Source: Bacteroidales bacterium
Lineage (GTDB): Bacteria; Bacteroidota; Bacteroidia; Bacteroidales; VadinHA17
Direction: 5' to 3'
Assembly (NCBI GenBank): GCA_025454795.1
Contig: JALONT010000022.1
Coordinates: forward strand, 1 to 58,550
DNA: 58,550 nt
Numbering within the stretch: position 1 is the stretch's first letter; each line of letters begins with the position of its first letter. A program made the position numbers and the translations under genes. The notes below the pieces were generated by a model that did not search any database, was not told the DNA's origin, and saw nothing but the letters and a program-made list of their open reading frames with translations. Shown here in pieces: positions 17,322 to 26,113 of the stretch.

Positions 17322-18674
17322 ATGAAATCTATAACACTATCAATAATAATTATTCTGCTCATAAGCTTTTCAAACGGGTTATCAGGGCAGGAGATTAAAC
17401 TTATAGCTTTAATCGATTCAGCTCTTGCAAATAAGGGAAATATACAGGCGGTGAGGACTGATATCGAGATAGCTAAACTTCAGACCTCATCGGCTTATCA
17501 GAAGTATTTGCCAGACCTCTCCCTGAGTTATAACTACAGATATAATCCTGTAATTCCGACACAGATAATTCCTGTCGGACAATTTAACCCTGTACCTACA
17601 GACGAAAAGAGGCCGATAAAATTCGGGACCGACTGGCAGCAGAATTCGGGATTAAATCTGTATCAGCCTATAATCGACTTTTCGATAAAGAGCCGCGTTG
17701 CAGAAAGCAGGATAAATGAGAAACTTAAAAATATCGATGCCGCTGCCGCTGAAAGGGATCTGAAACTGGAGGTTATAAAGAGCTTTACAAATATCTGGCT
17801 CAGGGAAGAACAGCATCTTTCTGCCGCACTCGATACACTTCGTACATCAAGGACAAAAGAGCTTTTCATTGTTAAGTCGAAAGAGGGTAAGGTGCTGAAG
17901 ACGGAAGTCAACAGGGCCATTCTGAACCATAATAATGCTCTCTCAAATTATGTTGCTGCCTCGTCATCCCTTACGAGGGAAAAAATCTATATGGGATTCC
18001 TCACAGGAATATATCTTGAGATTTTACTTGATGGCACCTTTGACTTTTCTCCTTTTTCGGATGATGTTCTGAAGAAAAGCAATAAGGATCCTGTGTTAGA
18101 CTCTATTCCTTCCGTTAAAAGTCTCAGACTCAGAGCTGAACTTTTTGAACAGCAGCAGAAGTCAGAAAGAATGAAATATAGACCCACCATTGGTTTTGAG
18201 GGATTCCTTGGAGCCAACCAGTATACTGATACCTTCAACCCATTCCTTTCCGGAAGCTGGTATGGGAGCAGTTACATGGGACTGAGTCTCAGATTTCAGA
18301 TACTCTCCGGAAGCAGTACGAGAAACAAGGTCAGCCAGCTGAAACTTGAAGAAAAAGGCCTGAAATCAAAGCTCGAGGATGAAATGAACAGTGTTGGCAA
18401 TAAAAGTCTGCTTCTTACCGAAGAGATAAGACAGATTGAATATCAGGCCGGATTATCCAAACAGAACATAGCGCTTTATGAGGAGAATCTTTCATTGAAT
18501 CAGGATAGATTTGATAAAGGGCAGATCAATGCATACGATCTGTTAACAGATGAAATTGACTTTCAGAAAGAGCAGTCTAAGTTCAATGAAAAAAGAGTTG
18601 AACTGGTCTATAAACAGATTGAGCTGATAAACAATTCAGGGGCTCTTTCGTTATTCATTGAAAATTTGCGATAA
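17322..18674 (+). CDS. TolC-like outer-membrane efflux protein
   Basis: The 450-residue protein has a signal peptide (ITLSIIIILLISFSNGLSGQ) and two internally similar halves of long helices, including ALANKGNIQAVRTDIEIAKLQ in the first half and SKQNIALYEENLSLNQDRFD with KGQINAYDLL in the second. This is the outer-membrane efflux protein pattern. It completes the tripartite exporter with the three genes upstream. The stop lies 22 bases before the SOUL protein start. Confidence 0.9.
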   Translation: MKSITLSIIIILLISFSNGLSGQEIKLIALIDSALANKGNIQAVRTDIEIAKLQTSSAYQKYLPDLSLSYNYRYNPVIPTQIIPVGQFNPVPTDEKRPIKFGTDWQQNSGLNLYQPIIDFSIKSRVAESRINEKLKNIDAAAAERDLKLEVIKSFTNIWLREEQHLSAALDTLRTSRTKELFIVKSKEGKVLKTEVNRAILNHNNALSNYVAASSSLTREKIYMGFLTGIYLEILLDGTFDFSPFSDDVLKKSNKDPVLDSIPSVKSLRLRAELFEQQQKSERMKYRPTIGFEGFLGANQYTDTFNPFLSGSWYGSSYMGLSLRFQILSGSSTRNKVSQLKLEEKGLKSKLEDEMNSVGNKSLLLTEEIRQIEYQAGLSKQNIALYEENLSLNQDRFDKGQINAYDLLTDEIDFQKEQSKFNEKRVELVYKQIELINNSGALSLFIENLR

Positions 18675-18696
18675 ACTAACATTAAATCAAGTAAAT

Positions 18697-19296
18697 ATGA
18701 AAATGTTTGTAATAATTTTAGTTGTGGTTATTTTATTAATAGTCTTACTTCAATCTTTTACAATTATGCCAATAAATAAAACTGAAGAACAGAAACATTC
18801 ACTCGTCCGTAAGTACAAGGATTTTGAGATCAGATTTTATCCCTCTGCCACTATTGCAACAATTAATTCGAATGCAAAAACTTACAGGGATCTTTCGGGT
18901 CCCGGATTTCAGAAACTTGCAGGCTATATCTTTGGCGGTAATGAGACCAATAAGAAAATTTCAATGACCACACCTGTTCAAATGGATATTAATGATTCTG
19001 TTTCCACCATGAGCTTCGTAATGCCTTCTGAATTTACAAAAGAAAACCTGCCAAAACCGAATGACCCCAATGTCAATATTAAAAACACGGCAGATGAATA
19101 TGTTGCAGTAATAAGGTTTGGCGGATATGCCTCTGATGAAGATCTGAAATTCTATTCAGAAAAACTTCAAAATCTTCTGAAAGAAAATGGGATCATCCCA
19201 GTAGGGAATTATAGATTTTTAGGGTATAACCCTCCATTCCAGTTTATTGGCAGAAGAAATGAAATTATTGTGGCAGTAGAATGGAAAGAAAAATAG
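18697..19296 (+). CDS. SOUL heme-binding family protein, membrane-anchored
   Basis: The start at 18697 (MKMFVIILVVVILLIVLL) gives one N-terminal transmembrane helix and 199 residues; the frame is open from 18658 but overlaps the TolC-like gene. The sequence has YKDFEIRFYPSATIATI, FGGNETNKKISMTTPVQM and a C-terminal NPPFQFIGRRNEIIVAV. These are hallmark blocks of the SOUL/HBP family, which bind heme or tetrapyrroles. It appears to be the last gene of the exporter operon, raising the possibility that tetrapyrroles are among the substrates (inference). Confidence 0.88.
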   Translation: MKMFVIILVVVILLIVLLQSFTIMPINKTEEQKHSLVRKYKDFEIRFYPSATIATINSNAKTYRDLSGPGFQKLAGYIFGGNETNKKISMTTPVQMDINDSVSTMSFVMPSEFTKENLPKPNDPNVNIKNTADEYVAVIRFGGYASDEDLKFYSEKLQNLLKENGIIPVGNYRFLGYNPPFQFIGRRNEIIVAVEWKEK

Positions 19297-19357
19297 AATA
19301 TATATTCAGACCGCCAATCCTGGCCGGAATTTTTAAATTTTAAGAAAATATGAGATT

Positions 19358-20107
19358 ATGAAGAATAAATTATTGTTTTCATCGACATTTTTTGTGCTAA
19401 TCCTGTCATTTAATGTTTTCTTGCTGAATGGTCAGGCATCTTTCGACCTGGAGACAGGTGTTGTCGGAACAGGTTATAATAATGTCCGGATTCCCGGAGA
19501 CCAGGGAACTCGTTTTTCATTGAAAGATGATTTAATTTCAAAAACTCAGATTTTCTTCCGGGGAAGAGCCAACTATACTATAAATTCCCGTCATACTCTG
19601 TCATTATTGTATGCACCGCTCGAAACTGCCTCTAATGGGAATGTACCATATAATATAGTATTCGAAGGGGTAACTTTTCCCGCTAATACCGACCTGGAAG
19701 GGAGCTACAAGTTTAATTCTTACAGATTAACATATCGTTACGAAATTGTTATTAAACCGAAGTTTGAATTCGGGCTTGGTTTTACTGCAAAAATCAGAGA
19801 CGCCAGGATAGCTCTGGCTTCAGCATCATTAGAAAGTGAGAAGACAAATGTTGGATTTGTCCCAATTATCAATTTCAGAATGCTATGGAAGCCGTATGAA
19901 AAGTTTGGTATCCTGTTGGAAGGCGATGCCCTTGCCGCACCACAGGGCAGAGCAGAAGACGTTCTGATTGCAGCAACTTACCGGGTTTCCGATCGTTTTG
20001 GAATAAAGGCAGGGTACCGTTTACTTGAAGGGGGTGCAGATAATGATGAGGTATACAATTTTGCTCTGTTCAATTATGCTTCGGTTGGCCTTTTCATATA
20101 TCTCTGA
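19358..20107 (+). CDS. Predicted outer-membrane beta-barrel protein
   Basis: The 249-residue protein has a signal peptide (FVLILSFNVFLLNGQ). Repeated amphipathic strands follow, such as HTLSLLYAPLE, LTYRYEIVIKPKFEFGLGF and FGIKAGYRLLEGGADNDEV, with a C-terminal YASVGLFIYL ending in an aromatic/hydrophobic strand. I do not recognise a characterised family. It sits 61 bases after the SOUL gene on the same strand and could be co-transcribed. Confidence 0.7.
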   Translation: MKNKLLFSSTFFVLILSFNVFLLNGQASFDLETGVVGTGYNNVRIPGDQGTRFSLKDDLISKTQIFFRGRANYTINSRHTLSLLYAPLETASNGNVPYNIVFEGVTFPANTDLEGSYKFNSYRLTYRYEIVIKPKFEFGLGFTAKIRDARIALASASLESEKTNVGFVPIINFRMLWKPYEKFGILLEGDALAAPQGRAEDVLIAATYRVSDRFGIKAGYRLLEGGADNDEVYNFALFNYASVGLFIYL

Positions 20108-20137
20108 TTTAATTATTTTTAATGAGGAGTTTGCCTC

Positions 20138-20145
20138 TAACTTTG
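20138..20145 (+). promoter_or_regulatory. Candidate -7 box for the peroxiredoxin pair
   Basis: TAACTTTG matches TAnnTTTG exactly; no good TTTG -33 element is seen at the expected distance. If used, transcription would start near 20152. That would exclude the upstream ORF start at 20122 and favour the start at 20215. Confidence 0.35.
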
Positions 20146-20214
20146 TATTGTAGCAAATTTCGTAAGATAGTTTACCAGACCGATAAGTGGACAATAAACA
20201 TCAAACCTTATTTT

Positions 20215-20814
20215 ATGAGAGAACTGAAAGCCCTTTTTGGGAACATGTATCCTGGCAGTAAAAATTATCTGAAATTCAGGAATTTTTATTGTTCTTGTCT
20301 GATCATTTACCTGCTCTTATTTACATCTTATGCAACCTTTAGTCAAAAAAATACTATGAACGAAATCAAAATCGGAAGCAGCATTCCGGCATTTACACTG
20401 CCTGATCAAAACGGAAATCTGTTCGACATCAATTCTGTCCTGGGCAAAAAGAACCTGGTGATTTATTTTTATCCGAAAGACGACAGTCCCGGCTGCACAG
20501 CACAGGCCTGTTCATTTCGCGATCAGTTCGAGGTTTTCACTGAAGCCGATGCTGTGATAATTGGTATAAGCGGCCAGTCAGTTGAAAGTCATAAGGAGTT
20601 TGCAGAAAAGCATCGTCTCAGTTTCACCCTGTTAAGTGACGAAGGAGATAAAATAAGGAAACAATTCGGTGTGCCAGCAAACCTTCTTGGAATGTTGCCC
20701 GGGCGCGTAACATATATAGCTGATAAAAGAGGTAAAGTGGTCTATATCTTCAATTCCCAAATGCAAGCTTCAAAACATGTTGATGAAGCATTGAGGATTT
20801 TACAAACACTTTAA
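20215..20814 (+). CDS. Thiol peroxidase of the BCP/PrxQ type, exported or membrane-anchored
   Basis: From the ATG at 20215 the protein has 199 residues. A hydrophobic segment (CLIIYLLLFTSYATFS) looks like a signal or anchor, then MNEIKIGSSIPAFTLPDQNG begins the peroxiredoxin domain. The active site reads YPKDDSPGCTAQAC: the P-x3-S-x2-C motif with the peroxidatic Cys and a resolving Cys five residues later, as in BCP. Such enzymes reduce hydroperoxides using thioredoxin-like donors. ATGs at 20245 and 20356 are alternatives; the latter would make a cytosolic enzyme. The close paralogue starts 13 bases after its stop. Confidence 0.85.
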   Translation: MRELKALFGNMYPGSKNYLKFRNFYCSCLIIYLLLFTSYATFSQKNTMNEIKIGSSIPAFTLPDQNGNLFDINSVLGKKNLVIYFYPKDDSPGCTAQACSFRDQFEVFTEADAVIIGISGQSVESHKEFAEKHRLSFTLLSDEGDKIRKQFGVPANLLGMLPGRVTYIADKRGKVVYIFNSQMQASKHVDEALRILQTL

Positions 20815-20826
20815 GATTAAGTATCT

Positions 20827-21300
20827 ATGAATAGAATTCAGATTGGGGATATAATTCCCCCTTTCTCTCTCAAGGATCAGGATGGTAATGATTTTGATAT
20901 CTCCACGATTATGGGGAGGAAAAAGCTGGTGATATTTTTCTACCCACAGGACGGGAGCCTGAACTGCACAAGAGAGGCCTGTTATTTCCGGGATCTCTCC
21001 GATGTATTTGAGGAGGCAGATGCTATTGTTGTTGGCATAAGCAGCCAGTCGGTTGAAAGCCATAAAGAATTTGCCGAAATAAACAAGCTCAAATATACCC
21101 TGCTGAGTGATAGTGAAAACAAAGTGAGAAAGCTGTTTGGCGTACCCGGCAGAATGTTCGGTTTAATACCCGGGCGTGTCACTTATGTGGCTGACAGGTC
21201 AGGGAAAGTAGTTTATATCTTCGATTCCCAGACCGAGACTCAACGCCATGCAGATGAAGCCTTAAAGATATGCCTCCTGCTGAAGAGAACTGATAGTTAA
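20827..21300 (+). CDS. Thiol peroxidase of the BCP/PrxQ type, cytosolic paralogue
   Basis: The 157-residue protein starts directly with the domain (MNRIQIGDIIPPFSLKDQDG) and has no signal peptide. The active site YPQDGSLNCTREAC keeps P-x3-S-x2-C and the +5 Cys, but replaces the usual PG before the catalytic Cys with LN. The rest follows the upstream paralogue closely (GISSQSVESHKEFAE, LIPGRVTYVADRSGKVVYIF), indicating a tandem duplication followed by divergence in cellular location. Confidence 0.9.
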   Translation: MNRIQIGDIIPPFSLKDQDGNDFDISTIMGRKKLVIFFYPQDGSLNCTREACYFRDLSDVFEEADAIVVGISSQSVESHKEFAEINKLKYTLLSDSENKVRKLFGVPGRMFGLIPGRVTYVADRSGKVVYIFDSQTETQRHADEALKICLLLKRTDS

Positions 21301-21355
21301 AAAGCATGTTTTAAGAACCCTGCTTACTATTTAGAAGGGTAATATAAATATATGA

Positions 21356-21390
21356 TTTGTCCGGAACCTTTGATAATATGATTATATTTG
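21356..21390 (+). promoter_or_regulatory. Candidate Bacteroidota-type promoter of the NTF2-like gene
   Basis: TATATTTG at 21383-21390 matches the -7 consensus. A TTTG at 21356-21359 lies 23 bases upstream, slightly further than the usual 19-21. The predicted start of transcription is about 35 bases before the ATG at 21433. Confidence 0.4.
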
Positions 21391-21432
21391 GATGATTACA
21401 CAACCTGAAAAAGAGTGTTAAGGTACAACCCC

Positions 21433-21882
21433 ATGGATTATAAAACCGATAATATGCTGACAAAAGAACTGGTCCTAGAATTATGGGTAAAAACTTACAA
21501 TACCGAAGGCAAGCCTGACTGGTCGCACATTCTTCCATATTACGATAACAACATTTATTTCAGGGATTCGATTCAGGAAATACGTGGGATCGAAGAATTT
21601 ACTGCAATGACCGGGCGTCTGACAAAACGATCGAAAGACCTGAAAATGAAAATTGTTAATGCTGTCATGGAGGAGAATATCATTCTTATGGAATGGGAAA
21701 TGACCCTAAGCTTCAAAAAATATCCTAGCTCTGTTTTATATGGCTCAAGCAGACTGACTTTAAATGAAGAGGGTAAAATTGCAGAACAAAGAGATTATTA
21801 TGATCTGTGGGGCGACATTTTCGACAATATTCCAAGGTTCGGCAAAGCTTATAGAAGGTTTATGAAAAAAAAATTTGGTTGA
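21433..21882 (+). CDS. NTF2-like (SnoaL-type) small protein
   Basis: The 149-residue protein (start ATG 21433, MDYKTDNML) has the NTF2-like/SnoaL pattern: KPDWSHILPYYDNNIYFRD, then IRGIEEFTAMTGRL, LMEWEMTLSF and SSRLTLNEEGKIAEQRDYYD. Such proteins form a cone-shaped ligand pocket; enzymatic role and ligand are unknown. It stands alone between a promoter candidate and the downstream barrel gene. Confidence 0.7.
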   Translation: MDYKTDNMLTKELVLELWVKTYNTEGKPDWSHILPYYDNNIYFRDSIQEIRGIEEFTAMTGRLTKRSKDLKMKIVNAVMEENIILMEWEMTLSFKKYPSSVLYGSSRLTLNEEGKIAEQRDYYDLWGDIFDNIPRFGKAYRRFMKKKFG

Positions 21883-21934
21883 ACATGCCAATTTGAAATA
21901 CGGTTGCGCTAATACAAATTAAATAAATAAGATT

Positions 21935-22618
21935 ATGAAAAAACTAATTTGCATGTTACTATTCTTATCATTTCTGTTTCTGGGATCTGCAAATGCACAG
22001 ACAGGAGTCCGTTTCGGATTGAAAGCCGGTTACAGCCTGGCCACTCAATATGGGATCACTCCTGCCGACAATACCTTTAAGGTTAAGACTGATAGCAGAA
22101 ATGGCTTTGCAGGAGGCGTATTCGCATATTTTCCAATAACTGAATCAGTAGGCATTCAACAGGAGCTTTTATTTGCCCAGAAAGGTTCGCGACAGGATGT
22201 TACAATTACCACTCCTGCTAACATAAATACTGTTTCTGAATATAATTTGAACTATTTCGAGATGCCAATAATAATAAAATACAAATTTGTCAATATTAAG
22301 AATTTTGGGATTTATGGCAGCACCGGTATTGCATTATCATTATTAATGAACGGAGATTACAATATTACCAGTACAATTATTACGGGTGGACCTCCGGTAA
22401 TAGTGCCAGAATCTGGCGATATGAAAGGGCTCGATACATTCGACTATTCATTCGTTTATGGAGCAGGCACCGATTTCAAACTACTCAGTAAGGTTTTCTT
22501 CATTGAATACCGCATGACAGTTGGGTGGAACACTTTAGCAATGCCTAATGCTACAGGAGCAGAGCCTGTTCCGCTGCGTAACCAGGATTATATTTTTGCT
22601 GTTGGAATGTACTTCTAA
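21935..22618 (+). CDS. PorT-family outer-membrane beta-barrel protein
   Basis: The 227-residue protein has a signal peptide (MLLFLSFLFLGSANAQ) and then GVRFGLKAGYSLATQYG, the start typical of the small outer-membrane barrel family common in Bacteroidota. Further strands include VGIQQELLFAQKGS, YFEMPIIIKYKF and FFIEYRMTVGWNT. The family is structural or transport-related with no specific function assigned. Confidence 0.8.
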   Translation: MKKLICMLLFLSFLFLGSANAQTGVRFGLKAGYSLATQYGITPADNTFKVKTDSRNGFAGGVFAYFPITESVGIQQELLFAQKGSRQDVTITTPANINTVSEYNLNYFEMPIIIKYKFVNIKNFGIYGSTGIALSLLMNGDYNITSTIITGGPPVIVPESGDMKGLDTFDYSFVYGAGTDFKLLSKVFFIEYRMTVGWNTLAMPNATGAEPVPLRNQDYIFAVGMYF

Positions 22619-22679
22619 AAGACTAGGTAAGATTAATATTATGTGAAATTTACAGGAGTAAGTCAGGTAACTGCTATTT

Positions 22680-23663
22680 ATGAAAAATAAAAAGTTTGCT
22701 AAATATTTCAGGGAATATCAGTGGTCTAACATATTGGCAATGATCAGAAACAATCGGGCAGACCCTCAGATCTGTACCGATGATTTCAACAATAAGCTTG
22801 TAGTAATTACAGGAGCTACTTCCGGCATAGGCTACCATACAGCACGTAAGTTTGCCTCTCATGGAGCAAACTTACTGTGCATAAATCGCAATCTGCAAAA
22901 ATCAGAAGCTTTATGCTATGAGATTGAAAGTGAATTTGGAGTCAAATGCAACTACAAAATTGCCGATCTGAGTAATTTAAAGGATATTCATCGGGTTGCA
23001 GAAGAACTTTTAAATCTTGATACGCCGATTGATGTACTGATACTCAATGCAGGTATTTACCTGACAAAAAAAGAATTAACTTCCGATGGACTTGAAAAGG
23101 TTTTTGTGATTCAGTACCTCTCTACCTTCATATTTAACTACATTTTAAAGGAAAAACTGAAGTTGCAGGAAAAGGTTAGAATAATTATGGTTAACTCCGA
23201 AGGTCACCGCTTTGCTGCCTGGGGGTTGAGCCTTGATGATTTGAATTGGGAACGTCATCGTTATTCTGGTCTTAAAAGCTATGGTTATGCTAAACTCGCA
23301 CAGCTTTTATCAATGATTGTTTTTAATGAACACTTTCAAAAGACGGGTGTGACTATAAATGCAATGCATCCCGGAGCTGTTAAAACTGAAACAGGCCAGG
23401 AAAACGGACCGGTTTACCGGTGGTTTAAAAGGAATTTTATTGACAAAACATTAAAATCCCCTGAAATATCTGCCGAAGCATTGTACTATCTTGGAGTTTC
23501 AAAAGAGGTAGAAGCTGTAAGCGGAAAATTTTTTAATTTAACCACCGAAGAAGAACCAGCACCGCCAGCTCTGGATAAAGAAGCAGCTTACGAACTCTGG
23601 GAGAAAAGTCTGGAATCAGGTGGATTGAATGGTCATAAACAGGAAATGTTATTGCGGAATTAG
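22680..23663 (+). CDS. Short-chain dehydrogenase/reductase (retinol dehydrogenase-like)
   Basis: The 327-residue protein has an NAD(P)-binding Rossmann motif VVITGATSGIGYHTARKFAS, the NAG motif (LILNAGIYL), a catalytic Ser in VNSEGHRFAAWG and YGYAK with the Tyr and Lys. The layout resembles retinol dehydrogenase/protochlorophyllide-reductase-type SDRs acting on isoprenoid-like alcohols. It is followed after 28 bases by a carotenoid-desaturase/isomerase-like gene, which supports a hydrophobic isoprenoid substrate, but only by inference. Confidence 0.88.
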   Translation: MKNKKFAKYFREYQWSNILAMIRNNRADPQICTDDFNNKLVVITGATSGIGYHTARKFASHGANLLCINRNLQKSEALCYEIESEFGVKCNYKIADLSNLKDIHRVAEELLNLDTPIDVLILNAGIYLTKKELTSDGLEKVFVIQYLSTFIFNYILKEKLKLQEKVRIIMVNSEGHRFAAWGLSLDDLNWERHRYSGLKSYGYAKLAQLLSMIVFNEHFQKTGVTINAMHPGAVKTETGQENGPVYRWFKRNFIDKTLKSPEISAEALYYLGVSKEVEAVSGKFFNLTTEEEPAPPALDKEAAYELWEKSLESGGLNGHKQEMLLRN

Positions 23664-23691
23664 TTTATTGAAATTTCTGAATTGAAAGAAT

Positions 23692-25323
23692 ATGTCTGAG
23701 AACACATACAATACTATCATTGTCGGAGGAGGTATTGCAGGATTGACTTCAGCAGCTTATCTCTCACGGGAAGGGCAAAGAGTATTGCTTATTGAAAAAA
23801 ACAAGGAATGCGGAGGACTGGTTAATTCCTTTACCCGTGACGGCTTTCAATTTGATGCCGGAGTAAGAGCCCTGATAGATGCAGGTATTATTTTACCTAT
23901 GTTAAAGGATTTAAACATTCAGCTCGAAAATGTTAAAAGTCCGGTTTCTCTGGGTATAGAGAACGAAATTTTTCATATTGAAAATGTAGAAAGTTTAATA
24001 AAATACAGGGAACTTCTGGCAAAACTGTACCCTGAAAGTCAGGGAGAGATTGATGAGGTTTCAAGAAACATACGGAAAATAATGAAACACATGGATGTAC
24101 TCTATGGCATTGAGAATCCGGTGTTTAAAGATTTAAAGCATGACAGAACTTTTGTTTTCAAGAAGCTTTTACCCTGGCTGCCGAAATTTATTTTTACCGT
24201 TGGAAAAATAAACCGGCTGAATATGCCAATTGAGGCATATTTAGGAAATATTGTAAAAAATTCTTCACTCAGGGATATTATTTCACAGCATTTCTTTAAA
24301 AATACTCCTGCTTTTTTTGCAATGAGCTATTTTTCCTTATACCTGGATTATTTCTATCCCAAAGGTGGTGTTGGAAAATTGTCGGAAGCATTGAAAAACA
24401 AAATAATTGAATGTGGGGGTGAAATTAAGGCAGAGACAAAAATTATTGAAGTAGTGGCAGATAAATGTCTTGTGAAAGACCAAAATAATATCACTTATAA
24501 ATATGACAATCTTATCTGGGCGGCTGATTTAAAAACATTTTATAAAATTACAGAAACGGAAGGATTATCACCCAAAATCAAGAAAAAATTCGAGGATTCA
24601 AAAAGCAAGATGCTGAAAAACCGGGGCGGAGATTCTGTGTTCACTTTATTCCTGGGAGTAGATGAGCCTCTCGAAAGTTTCAGGAAAGTTTCTCATGGAC
24701 ATTTCTTCTATACCCCCTCAAAACTGGGTTTGGGTGGAACTCACAGGGAGGAACTTAATTCTCTGCTAAGGAATTTTGAAAAAGTTGAGAAAGAACAAAT
24801 TCTGACCTGGCTGGACAAATTTACCAGATTAAACACCTATGAAATTTCTATTCCCGGACTTAAAGATCCCGAATTGGTTCCTCCGGGCAAAACCGGCATA
24901 ATAATCAGTTTTCTGGCTGAATATGATTTGTTTAGCAAAATTCAAAAAGCAGGCTGGCTTGATGAATTTATCATGGAACTTGAGAATCGTGTTTTGAGTG
25001 TTATATCTGATTCTGTCTATCCAATGTTGAAAGATAAAATTATTGCACGTTTTTCTTTTACACCCTTAAGTATTGAAAACAGAGCAGGCAGTTCTGAAGG
25101 AGCAATTACGGGATGGGCATTTCAGAAAGCTATGCCGGTCATAAACAAAATTCAGATCTCGGATCGTTCAGTTCTGACACCATTACCTTCAATTTATCAG
25201 GCAGGACAATGGGCTTATAGTCCGGCAGGTGTGCCAATGTCAATCCTAACAGGAAAACTTGCTGCTGATAAAACATTAAAACGAATGAAGAAATACAAAT
25301 CTCCTTCAATCAAAAGATCATGA
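23692..25323 (+). CDS. FAD-dependent oxidoreductase, phytoene desaturase/CrtISO-like
   Basis: The 543-residue protein opens with a dinucleotide-binding fold, TIIVGGGIAGLTSAAYLSRE, and EKNKECGGLVNSF, and ends with YQAGQWAYSPAGVPMSILTG, the C-terminal FAD-binding block of the phytoene desaturase/carotenoid isomerase/retinol saturase family. An internal FYPKGGVGKLSEAL segment also fits. Together with the SDR directly upstream it may modify a carotenoid, retinoid or other polyprenyl compound. No phytoene synthase or other crt gene is present in the window. Confidence 0.82.
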   Translation: MSENTYNTIIVGGGIAGLTSAAYLSREGQRVLLIEKNKECGGLVNSFTRDGFQFDAGVRALIDAGIILPMLKDLNIQLENVKSPVSLGIENEIFHIENVESLIKYRELLAKLYPESQGEIDEVSRNIRKIMKHMDVLYGIENPVFKDLKHDRTFVFKKLLPWLPKFIFTVGKINRLNMPIEAYLGNIVKNSSLRDIISQHFFKNTPAFFAMSYFSLYLDYFYPKGGVGKLSEALKNKIIECGGEIKAETKIIEVVADKCLVKDQNNITYKYDNLIWAADLKTFYKITETEGLSPKIKKKFEDSKSKMLKNRGGDSVFTLFLGVDEPLESFRKVSHGHFFYTPSKLGLGGTHREELNSLLRNFEKVEKEQILTWLDKFTRLNTYEISIPGLKDPELVPPGKTGIIISFLAEYDLFSKIQKAGWLDEFIMELENRVLSVISDSVYPMLKDKIIARFSFTPLSIENRAGSSEGAITGWAFQKAMPVINKIQISDRSVLTPLPSIYQAGQWAYSPAGVPMSILTGKLAADKTLKRMKKYKSPSIKRS

Positions 25324-25330
25324 GATCTTA

Positions 25331-26086
25331 TTGAGGATTAAAAGAATAGACGTCTGCGGGTCCGACATTCATGTGTTTCATGGAAAACATCCGGCTACCC
25401 CCTGTCCCGTAGTATAGGGACATGAATATTCTGCCATCGTCGAGGCAGTTGGTTTAAAAGTAACAAAAGTTAAACCGGGCATGAAAGCCACGGCCAGGCT
25501 ACAGCTTGTATGCGGGGAGTGTGGGCCATGCAAAAGAGGACAGTATAATGCCTGCCAGAAATTAAAGGTGCGGGGATTTCAGGCACCCGGGGTTGCCCAG
25601 TTTGCATTAACCCGAGGAGCATCAAAAGTCCTGATTACAGATGTAAGTGATTATCGGTTAAATATTGTAAGGCAATGTGGTATCGGGGGAACTCTCCATA
25701 TAAAGAATAACTCTTTTGAAGATGGAGTCAAATCTTTCTTTGGCAATGAAGGCTTTCAGGTCGGATTTGAAGCAGCAGGTGTTCAGGCCTCTCTGGATAA
25801 CCTTATGCAATTTGTTGAAAAAGGAGGAGATATAGTAATTCTGGGAGTATATTCCCGGAACCCTGTAGTTAATATGTTTTATTTAGGTGAGTATGAACTG
25901 AATGTATATGGTTCTATGATGTACCGGCATGAAGATTATGAAGCTGCTGTTGAAATGATTTGTCCCGGGAAAATAATGACTTCGCCACTTCTTACCGGCA
26001 GTTTTCCTTTTAACAGATACCTGGATGCATATAAGTTCATTGATGAACAAGGAGACAGGATCATGAAAGTAATGATTGAGATGTAA
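25331..26086 (+). pseudogene. Decayed zinc-type alcohol/sorbitol dehydrogenase (MDR family)
   Basis: Conceptual translation from 25331 reads LRIKRIDVCGSDIHVFHGKH, an in-frame TAG at 25415-25417, then GHEYSAIVEAVG, CGECGPCKRGQYNAC and VRGFQAPG. It then jumps directly to LTRGASKVLITDVSDYRL. Normal MDR enzymes have about 100 residues between GFQAPG and this Rossmann strand (end of the catalytic domain and the GxGxxG motif), so there is also a large internal deletion. The catalytic-zinc segment (CGSDIH, GHE) and structural-zinc cysteines are still recognisable. No start codon with a sensible N-terminus is visible. A fragment beginning at ATG 25481 is open but should not fold as an enzyme. Confidence 0.85.
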
Positions 26087-26113
26087 AGACAGGCCGGATG
26101 TGAAGGATTAGTT

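Noticed and set aside
25481-26086. Functional short alcohol dehydrogenase starting at 25481
   Set aside because: It would lack the catalytic zinc segment upstream of the nonsense codon and the GxGxxG cofactor loop.
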